Source: CAWKOH01 sp963851245 (GTDB lineage: Bacteria; Actinomycetota; Acidimicrobiia; Acidimicrobiales; Palsa-688). From it: 64,000 nt of DNA. The position numbers were made by a program, and so were the translations under genes. The stretch covers positions 169,934 through 233,933 of the forward strand of contig CAWKOH010000011.1 of assembly GCA_963851245.1 (NCBI GenBank). Reading direction: 5' to 3'. Shown here piece by piece: positions 20,018-26,223 of this stretch (positions are counted from its first letter, which is position 1; each line of letters begins with the position of its first letter). The notes beneath the pieces are model-generated. The model made no database searches. It was not told where the DNA came from and worked only from the letters and a program-made list of their open reading frames with translations.

Positions 20018-21723
20018 CGGGCCGCCGGTCCCGATAGGAAATCGAGAAGGTCGCTGCGGGTGACGATGCCGGTCGGGTGGCCGTTGTCCAGGACGAGTAC
20101 GGCTGCGCTCTCGGCCAGGCGGTAGGAGGCCACGTCGACCGGCTCCCCGAAGCCGACCATAGGGAGAGGTGGGCCCATCACTTCGGCCACTGCTGAGTCG
20201 AGAGCGGCCGGGTCGCGAACGATCCTTTCCAGCAGATCACGGTCGGTCACCGTACCCACCACCTCGGCGAGGGACAGAGGTGGTTCCGCTCTCAGCACCG
20301 GCATCTGCGAAACGCCGTACTCCCGGAGGATGCCTATAGCCGAGCGGACCGATTCGCTCGGATGGACGTGCACGAGGGGCGGGATGCCCGTGCCTGCGGT
20401 GTGGCTCTTGGCCGACAACAGCTCTTCGATGGTGTGGCCTGCGCTGCCCGCCCGCAGGAATCCGTGGTCGGACATCCAACCGTCGTCGTAGACCTTGGAC
20501 AGATAGCCGCGGCCGGAGTCGGGGAGGATCACCACGATGACGGCGTTGGGGCCTAGTTCGCGTCCGATCTCGATGGCCGCCCACACAGCCGTGCCGCCCG
20601 ATCCCCCCGTCAGGATGCCTTCCTCTCGGGTGATCCGGCGGGCCGTCAAGAAGCTGTCGCGATCGGAGACCATTACCACGCGATCGGCCACGCCGCGGTC
20701 GTAGGTCTCGGGCCAGAAGTCCTCCCCGATGCCTTCGACGAGATAAGGCCGGCCCGTCCCACCCGAGTAAACCGAGCCTTCCGGGTCGGCCCCGATTATC
20801 TGGATAGCGGGATTCTGGGCCTTGAGGTACCGCCCGGTGCCGCTGATGGTCCCCCCGGTCCCGATGCTCACCACCAGGTGGGTGATGCGGCCCGAAGTCT
20901 GCCGCCAGATCTCCGGTCCGGTCGTGATTTCGTGGGCTTCGGGGTTGTGGGGATTGGCGTACTGGTTGGGCATGAACGCGCCCGGGGTCGTCTGCGCCAG
21001 CCGGCGGGCCACGGAGTAGTACGAGTCGGGATGTTCGGGATCAACCGCGGTCGGGCACACCACTACCTCCGCCCCGTAGGCCCGCAGGAGTGAGATCTTT
21101 TCACCGGCGATCTTGTCCGGCATCGTAAAAATGCAGCGGTAGCCGCGGCGGGCGGCCACGATGGCCAGCCCGACCCCGGTGTTGCCCGAGGTTGGTTCGA
21201 CGATGGTGCCGCCCTTCGCCAACCGGCCCTCACGCTCCGCCGCTTCGATCATGGTTATGGCTGGACGGTCCTTGACGCTCCCGCCCGGGTTGAGGAATTC
21301 CAGCTTCGCCAGCAGTTGGCCCGAGATGTCACGGGCCATTCTGTCCAGCCGCACAAGGGGGGTGTTCCCGACCAGGTCGAGTAACGACTCGACGGCATCG
21401 ATGGGCGGTCCCTCGTCGGTTATACGGTCGACCTCGACCCCGGGGTCGGCGGTGATCTTCTGGTCGGAGTACAGCGTGATCGGCAGCCCGGCCCGGTGCA
21501 GCTGCCGGGCCACCTCGGCGGCCTGCGCGGCCCCCCCGGCCGAGTCGTGGCCCAGCACTCCCACCGACCGCGGGATGTGAGCCCGGAGGTCGGCGATGGT
21601 GTTGGAGCCGACGGTTCCGTGGCTTACGTCTATCCGACGCCGGGCCCGGGCGGCGATGCGTTCAGGTACGGCGGCTCCGTCTACGACCACGAGAACGTCC
21701 ATCAGGGTAGCCATAATGCTCAA
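20014..21723 (-). CDS. cbs: Cystathionine beta-synthase with CBS pair and N-terminal extension
   Basis: Condenses serine with homocysteine in reverse trans-sulfuration. 569 residues, about 110 longer than the usual actinobacterial enzyme (about 460). The catalytic core begins near residue 110 at LLDLVGNTPLVRLDRM. It has the PLP Lys in NPGGSVKDRPA, the SGNTGVGLAIVAA loop, and phosphate loop GTGGTISGTGRYLKA. The C-terminus (from about residue 440) is a tandem CBS pair ending RSDLLDFLSG. The first 110 residues (MDVLVVVDGAAVPERIAARA onward, later GVLGHDSAGGAAQAAEVAR) look like a Rossmann-like alpha/beta unit that I do not recognise. ATG 21723, 21714 and 21702 are all possible. Confidence 0.88.
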   Translation of the reverse strand: MSIMATLMDVLVVVDGAAVPERIAARARRRIDVSHGTVGSNTIADLRAHIPRSVGVLGHDSAGGAAQAAEVARQLHRAGLPITLYSDQKITADPGVEVDRITDEGPPIDAVESLLDLVGNTPLVRLDRMARDISGQLLAKLEFLNPGGSVKDRPAITMIEAAEREGRLAKGGTIVEPTSGNTGVGLAIVAARRGYRCIFTMPDKIAGEKISLLRAYGAEVVVCPTAVDPEHPDSYYSVARRLAQTTPGAFMPNQYANPHNPEAHEITTGPEIWRQTSGRITHLVVSIGTGGTISGTGRYLKAQNPAIQIIGADPEGSVYSGGTGRPYLVEGIGEDFWPETYDRGVADRVVMVSDRDSFLTARRITREEGILTGGSGGTAVWAAIEIGRELGPNAVIVVILPDSGRGYLSKVYDDGWMSDHGFLRAGSAGHTIEELLSAKSHTAGTGIPPLVHVHPSESVRSAIGILREYGVSQMPVLRAEPPLSLAEVVGTVTDRDLLERIVRDPAALDSAVAEVMGPPLPMVGFGEPVDVASYRLAESAAVLVLDNGHPTGIVTRSDLLDFLSGPAAR

Positions 21724-21758
21724 GGCTGGAGGGGTTCGCTACCAATCGGGGCCGGGGG

Positions 21759-21764
21759 TAGGTT
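21759..21764 (+). promoter_or_regulatory. -10 box of the acyl-CoA dehydrogenase gene
   Basis: TAGGTT ends 7 nt before GTG 21772, fitting a leaderless start. It supports GTG 21772 over the open frame that extends back to 21496 through the antisense of cbs. Confidence 0.5.
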
Positions 21765-21771
21765 TGGCGGC

Positions 21772-23028
21772 GTGGATCCGCATTACTCAGCCGACGCCGA
21801 GGCTTACCGAGAAAAGATCCGCGCCTTTCTGGCCGAGCACCTCCCACCGGCGTGGAAGGGGCTGGGGTCCCTCGACCACGAACAGGCCAGGCGCTTCACC
21901 GGTGAGTGGCGGCAGACCCTATATGAGAACGGCCTCCTCGCCGCGGCCTGGCCCAAGGAGTACGGAGGAGGCGGGTTGAGCCCGGTGGAACAGGTGGTGC
22001 TCGCCGAGGAGTGCTACCGGGCCGGCGTTCCGACCGGCGGGGTGAACGACACGTTCAGCATCCAGATGGTGGGCAACACTCTCCTGCATTGGGGTACGGA
22101 CGAGCAGAAGCGCCATTTCCTCCCCCGGATACTTTCCGGCGAGGACGTCTGGTGCCAGGGTTACTCCGAGCCCAATGCCGGGTCCGATCTGGGCAACCTC
22201 GGTACCAGAGCGGTTCTCGACGGCGAAGAATGGGTGATCAACGGGCAGAAGATCTGGACCTCGGCCGCCCATCTGGCCAACTGGATCTTCGTCCTGGCCC
22301 GGACCGACCCCGACGCCAGCAAGCACAAGGGCATCACCTTCCTGCTCGTGCCGATGGACCAGCCCGGAGTGCAGATACGACCGATCAGGATGATGACGGG
22401 TCTGTCCGAGTTCAACGAGACTTTTTTCACCGATGCCCGCACTCCCCGCGCCAACGTGGTCGGTGCGGTCAACGGCGGTTGGGCGGTGGCCATGACCCTT
22501 CTGGGTTACGAGCGGGGCGAGGCCGCGGCGACCTTCCCGATCATGTTCCGAGCCGAGGTGGACCGGATGCTCGAACTGGCTCGGCAGAACGGAGCGAGCG
22601 CCGATCCCCGCATCCGCCAGCGGCTGGCGTGGTGCTACGGCAAGGTCGAGATCATGCGCTACCTGGGCCTGCGAACTCTCACCAAGTTTCTAGCCGGTGC
22701 GGAGCCGGGGCCGGCCGAGTCCACCTTCAAGCTGTATTGGAGCGAGTACCACAAGATCGCAACCGAGCTGGCAGTCGACATTCTGGGCAGCGCCGCCCTG
22801 ACCCCTTCGGGTCGCTTGTCGAGTGGGTTCCAGGCCGACGACGTCGGGGCGCCCAATGACAGCGCCTCCTGGGTCACCGCTTTTCTGATGAGTCGAGCCG
22901 GATCGATCTACGCCGGGTCGTCCCAGATCCAGCGCAACATCCTGGGCGAGATGGTCCTCGGGCTCCCGAAGGAGCCGGCCCCCGCCGCCCAGAAACAGAG
23001 CTGGAGGGAGGCCCAGGCCGCTCCCTGA
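21772..23028 (+). CDS. Acyl-CoA dehydrogenase family protein
   Basis: FAD-dependent alpha,beta-dehydrogenation of an acyl-CoA. 418 residues from GTG 21772. N-terminal helical domain (YREKIRAFLAEHLPPAWKG), flavin/substrate strand segments WCQGYSEPNAGSDLGNL and INGQKIWTSAAHLANWIFVL, C-terminal helical domain with GSIYAGSSQIQRNILGEMVL, the FAD-binding end seen in the family. The substrate is unknown. The long N-terminal helix and LPKEYGG-like AWPKEYGGGGLSP are shared with FadE-type enzymes of sterol or branched-chain catabolism, but chain specificity cannot be read from sequence. It stands alone, divergent from cbs. Confidence 0.88.
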   Translation: MDPHYSADAEAYREKIRAFLAEHLPPAWKGLGSLDHEQARRFTGEWRQTLYENGLLAAAWPKEYGGGGLSPVEQVVLAEECYRAGVPTGGVNDTFSIQMVGNTLLHWGTDEQKRHFLPRILSGEDVWCQGYSEPNAGSDLGNLGTRAVLDGEEWVINGQKIWTSAAHLANWIFVLARTDPDASKHKGITFLLVPMDQPGVQIRPIRMMTGLSEFNETFFTDARTPRANVVGAVNGGWAVAMTLLGYERGEAAATFPIMFRAEVDRMLELARQNGASADPRIRQRLAWCYGKVEIMRYLGLRTLTKFLAGAEPGPAESTFKLYWSEYHKIATELAVDILGSAALTPSGRLSSGFQADDVGAPNDSASWVTAFLMSRAGSIYAGSSQIQRNILGEMVLGLPKEPAPAAQKQSWREAQAAP

Positions 23029-23038
23029 ACGGCTTGAG

Positions 23039-23905
23039 CTAGCCGGGCTCGTCGTCCCGCAGAACGGGGGAGCCAGTGAGGGCGCCGGTGACGGCGCGGA
23101 CGAGCGAGCCCAGCCGCCAGTTGGTGGGGACGACGGGGGCGGCTATGCCTTCCTCCCGGGCTACCGCGGCGCAGACCGGGCCGATGCATCCGACCAACAC
23201 CTTGCTGTTGAGCGCCTGGCGCAGTTCGTCGGCTCGGCCCGCGGCGTCAGCCAGCTCCATCATGTTGCGCACCTGGGGCCCGGCCGTGAAAGTGATGGCA
23301 TCGATCTGGCCCCGGCAGCACATTTCGATGAGGTTGAGGGCTCGGTGCAGCTGGCCTCCTTCAGGCGCAGCCCACCGGTAGACGGAAATCTCGACCACCT
23401 CGGCCCCCGCGTCTTCCAGGCTTGAGGTGACGCCCTTGGAATCGTCGCCATGCAGCTGGAATCCGATCCGCCTTCCGCCCACGCCCTCGGTGATGAGGTG
23501 GCTGGTTACTTCGGCCAGCTGTTCGGTGGGTGAGCGCCACCAGACGGTCAGGCCGGCCATCGAAACGGCGGCCGCGGCCTTGGGGCCGCGAGCCGCAATG
23601 CGGCCTTTACCGAGAGCTTCTCGCAGCTCCTCGTCCTTCGAAATGTCGCTTGCGTGCGCCAACCAGGTCCGGATTCCGAGCCCGGTGTTGGCGATCAGGT
23701 AGTCCGGTGGTTCCACGATGATGTCCTGGGTCCGCCGCGTCAGATCGTCCCGGTCGGGGACCGACAGGGTCTGGATGGTAGGACCCTGTACCACCTCGGC
23801 GCCGAGGCGGCGGAACATGACGGCCTGATCGTCGCCGCGCCGGTCGGCCGTGATGCCGATGGTGAATCCGGCCAGGCTCGACGTGGTGCGCTCTTTACCG
23901 GTCAC
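23039..23905 (-). CDS. Uroporphyrinogen-III synthase-like (HemD domain) protein
   Basis: 288 residues with the two-lobed HemD fold. It starts near LAGFTIGITADRRGDDQAVM, then EPPDYLIANTGLGIRTWLAH, and the C-terminal lobe has AITFTAGPQVRNMMELA and LVGCIGPVCAAVAREEG, the usual TS/GP contacts. In many actinobacteria such proteins carry a C-terminal winged-helix domain; this one stops at the HemD part. It is not next to other haem genes. Enzyme activity or a regulator-like role are both possible. Followed at 12 bases by the macro-domain gene start on the same strand, upstream in transcription. Confidence 0.8.
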   Translation of the reverse strand: MTGKERTTSSLAGFTIGITADRRGDDQAVMFRRLGAEVVQGPTIQTLSVPDRDDLTRRTQDIIVEPPDYLIANTGLGIRTWLAHASDISKDEELREALGKGRIAARGPKAAAAVSMAGLTVWWRSPTEQLAEVTSHLITEGVGGRRIGFQLHGDDSKGVTSSLEDAGAEVVEISVYRWAAPEGGQLHRALNLIEMCCRGQIDAITFTAGPQVRNMMELADAAGRADELRQALNSKVLVGCIGPVCAAVAREEGIAAPVVPTNWRLGSLVRAVTGALTGSPVLRDDEPG

Positions 23906-23917
23906 GGTCGGTCCATG

Positions 23918-24427
23918 CTAGCGATCGCTGCTCAGGTGCCCTTCGTAGAGTCGGAGGGTGTTCTCGTCGAAGGCCACCAGGATGGCTCGCTCGACCTTGG
24001 TTCGCGCCTTGCGAAGTGCGGCGACCGCGAGCAGAGCGGCCGGCTCCGGCGGGAACCCGTAGATACCCGTCGAGATGGCGGGGAAGGCCACGGACCGGGC
24101 TCCGAGCTCATCCGCTACTGCCAGCGACCGGCGGTAACAACTACTGAGCACTTCACGTTCGCCGTGATGCCCGCCTTGCCAGACGGGGCCGACGGTGTGG
24201 ATGATCCACCGGGCTGGCAGCCCGAATCCCGGAGTCGCCTTGGCGTCTCCCGGGTCGCACCCCCCGAGGGCGGCGCAGGCGGCCGTGAGCTGGGCGCGGC
24301 CCGCGGCGCGGTGAACGGCGCCGTCTACGCCCCCACCGCCTGCCAGGCGACTGTTGGCAGCGTTGACGACGGCATCGACGTCAAGAGCGGTTATGTCTGC
24401 TTGAACGGCAGAGATCTCGGGCGGCAC
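23918..24427 (-). CDS. Macro-domain (ADP-ribose-binding) protein
   Basis: 169 residues, a single macro domain. Signature strands and loops: ITALDVDAVVNAANSRLAGG, the glycine loop GGGGVDGAVHRAAG, and AVAFPAISTGIYGFPPEPAA. MacroD-type proteins remove mono-ADP-ribose from proteins or hydrolyse O-acetyl-ADP-ribose. The Asn of NAAN and the glycine loop needed for this are present. Its stop lies 12 bases before the HemD-like gene start on the same strand, and a PRC-barrel gene lies just upstream, so the three may be cotranscribed. Confidence 0.88.
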   Translation of the reverse strand: MPPEISAVQADITALDVDAVVNAANSRLAGGGGVDGAVHRAAGRAQLTAACAALGGCDPGDAKATPGFGLPARWIIHTVGPVWQGGHHGEREVLSSCYRRSLAVADELGARSVAFPAISTGIYGFPPEPAALLAVAALRKARTKVERAILVAFDENTLRLYEGHLSSDR

Positions 24428-24438
24428 CGGTAGCGGAA

Positions 24439-24798
24439 CTACTCGTCGATGTTCTTCCAGTGGGGGCGGCCGAAGAGCCGGCCGATCCGGGCGGTCAGCG
24501 AAGGACCCTCGTCGTGGTGCAGATCGAGCTCGACAGCTGGAGGCCCGGTAGGCGCGGGGAGCGACGCCGCCTCCTGGTCGCTGATCGAGCAGCGGACGAC
24601 GGTAGTGGTGATATCGGCTATCTGATCCCGGTCTACGAAACGCAGCCCGTGCCTGGTTTGCACTGATATGCCGTCGAAAACGTCGAGCTCGGGGATCTGA
24701 AGGACGTGGTGGACCGCCCCGAACTCGGTCCCGGTGGAGCTGACGACTGGCGTTCCCACCGCCAGGGCCATGTAGGAGATTGGGCGTCCTTCTTCCAC
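24439..24798 (-). CDS. PRC-barrel-like small protein
   Basis: 119 residues. The N-terminal 70 residues (YMALAVGTPVVSSTGTEFGA then DVFDGISVQTRHGLRFVDRD) have the strand spacing of a PRC-barrel/DUF2171 unit, a small beta fold found in RNA-maturation and stress proteins. The rest is acidic and low in hydrophobics, with LHHDEGPSLTARIGRLFGR near the end. No signal peptide. Function unknown. It sits 11 bases upstream of the macro-domain gene on the same strand. Confidence 0.6.
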   Translation of the reverse strand: MEEGRPISYMALAVGTPVVSSTGTEFGAVHHVLQIPELDVFDGISVQTRHGLRFVDRDQIADITTTVVRCSISDQEAASLPAPTGPPAVELDLHHDEGPSLTARIGRLFGRPHWKNIDE

Positions 24799-24876
24799 CG
24801 GCTTACCCCCGCGTAACTGTTGTTTTCCGGGCCCAGGCTAGACCCCGAGGGGCAGCTGAGCACTTCGCTCTGGTAC

Positions 24877-25060
24877 TCAGTCCAGGCGGAAGGTGAACAC
24901 CTTCTCCGCCTGTATCCGGGCCCCGACGGCGTCCAGGTTGTCCAGCCAGGTCTCGAACTCAGGTCCTTGGCGGGGCACGTAGTGGTCGAGCATGGCCTGG
25001 CGCAGCTCGGCTCCCTCAGGATCGGAGAGCTCGGCTCGTCCATGTACGGTCACCGCCAGC
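24877..25060 (-). pseudogene. Remnant of a pyridoxamine-phosphate-oxidase-like (PPOX) protein, C-terminal part
   Basis: On the minus strand the frame LAVTVHGRAELSDPEG continues through DHYVPRQGPEFETWLDNLDA to IQAEKVFTFRLD and a TGA at 24877. This is the last strand pair and helix of PPOX-type flavin or F420 oxidoreductases. The first half of the protein is absent: just upstream the sequence switches to the start of an unrelated acetyltransferase. The frame has no good start codon except GTG near 25054. Confidence 0.55.
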
Positions 25061-25232
25061 TGTCGCCCAAGCCGAGCAGAAGGCGGATCCTCTCGGCCAG
25101 TTCGGCGGGGGAGGGCGTGGGTTCGTCGAACTCGCGGTTGAAGTCATGCAGCAGCCGACCGATCGCCCCGGCGTCGTCGCGGTTCGCCGGCCGGACGTTC
25201 CAGGAGCCGGTGCCGACATTCCGATCAACCAC
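25050..25232 (-). pseudogene. Remnant of a GNAT acetyltransferase, N-terminal part
   Basis: From GTG 25232 the frame reads VVDRNVGTGSWNVRPANRDD, then AGAIGRLLHDFNREFDEPTP and stops at 25050 after GLGDSWR. This is the first strand-helix of a GNAT domain. The acetyl-CoA loop (Q/RxxGxG/A) and everything after it are missing. The break falls where the PPOX remnant begins, so a deletion probably joined the 5' end of one gene to the 3' end of another. Confidence 0.5.
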
Positions 25233-25234
25233 GG

Positions 25235-26152
25235 CTAGAGGATGCCCGAAGGCGTGTCGGCTCGCGAACCCATTTGGGCGCACACCTCCCGAAGCACGGT
25301 GGAAAAGCCGGCGGCCGCAGCCGGCAGCGGGGAACCGTGCCGGCTGGCCAGGCCGAGTGCCCGTGAGATCGACAGCCCCCGGACCGGTATCGCAACGATG
25401 CCGGACTCCGGCGTCAGGCTGAGCCGGCTGACGAAGGCCAGATTGCCAGTGGTGGCCACCATCTTCAGGGTCGAGGGGATGGAGCGAAGCTCCATCACCA
25501 CATCGACTCTCGCTCCGGCCGCGAACAGGGCGCGATCGATGATCTGCCGGATCGCCGTTCCTTGCTCGAACCCGACCAAGGTCTTCCCGTCCAGGTCTCG
25601 GACCGAAGCCCGTTTGCCGACGAGGGGATGGTCCGAGCGGGCCACCAGGACAATCTCGTCCCGGATCAGCTCCGTCAGGTCGAGGTCCGGAGCAGACCGG
25701 GCAGGGTGACGACGCCGAGATCGAGGCGTCCGGCATTGACGTCGGCGGCGATCTCGTGGCTCCCGGCTTCCTTCACGTGAAACAGGATGCCCGGGATGCC
25801 GGGACTGAAACTCGGCGATGGCGGCCGGAAGCAGAAAAGAGGTGACGGTGGCGCCGCCCCCCACCCGAACCTCGCCCCGTTGGAGGCCCAGGGTGCCCAC
25901 GATGTCGCGGCGTAGCTGGTCGTAGCGGTCCACGATGGTCCGGCCTTGCTCGACCGTGAGGCGCCCGACGTCGGTCAGTTCGACTCCGTGCCGGCCCCGG
26001 ACGATCAAGATGGCGCCCAGATCTGCTTCCAACTGCTGAAGTCTTCGGGAAAGGGCGGACTGGCTCACGTGGATGGACCGGGCCGCATCGGTGATGGTGC
26101 CGGCGTCGGCGACCGCCAGCAAGGAGCGAAGCAGGATCAGATCCACAAGCAT
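25235..26152 (-). CDS. LysR-family transcriptional regulator, two compensating frame breaks
   Basis: 305 residues. The N-terminal helix-turn-helix is typical (LRSLLAVADAGTITDAARSI, VSQSALSRRLQQLEADLGA), followed by a periplasmic-binding-like effector domain. Residues about 125-160 (GSREPRDRRRRQCRTPRSRR) are out of frame. The expected sequence (VKEAGSHEIAADVNAGRLDL) is present in another frame between about 25675 and 25790, so two opposite base shifts surround it. The gene is divergent from acnB with 71 bases between start codons and a T-N11-A site in that gap, so acnB is its likely target and its own gene is probably autoregulated. Confidence 0.9.
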   Translation of the reverse strand: MLVDLILLRSLLAVADAGTITDAARSIHVSQSALSRRLQQLEADLGAILIVRGRHGVELTDVGRLTVEQGRTIVDRYDQLRRDIVGTLGLQRGEVRVGGGATVTSFLLPAAIAEFQSRHPGHPVSREGSREPRDRRRRQCRTPRSRRRHPARSAPDLDLTELIRDEIVLVARSDHPLVGKRASVRDLDGKTLVGFEQGTAIRQIIDRALFAAGARVDVVMELRSIPSTLKMVATTGNLAFVSRLSLTPESGIVAIPVRGLSISRALGLASRHGSPLPAAAAGFSTVLREVCAQMGSRADTPSGIL

Positions 26153-26159
26153 GCGATTC

Positions 26160-26178
26160 TTGCATGAAAAGTGTGCAA
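26160..26178. promoter_or_regulatory. LysR-type operator (T-N11-A) between lysR and acnB
   Basis: TTGCA (26160-26164) and TGCAA (26174-26178) form a 5-base inverted repeat around 9 bases, containing the T-N11-A pattern of LysR-type binding sites. It lies 8 bases from the regulator start and about 34 bases upstream of the acnB -10 box, the usual activator position. Confidence 0.55.
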
Positions 26179-26211
26179 ACTATGCGCTATACACAAGGTC
26201 GGGTATCGCCT

Positions 26212-26217
26212 TATCTT
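26212..26217 (+). promoter_or_regulatory. -10 box of a probable leaderless acnB promoter
   Basis: TATCTT ends 6 nt before GTG 26224. This start gives VLDDYRTHRAERAA, which aligns with the E. coli AcnB N-terminus MLEEYRKHVAERAA, so promoter and protein evidence agree. Confidence 0.55.
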
Positions 26218-26223
26218 TCCTAT

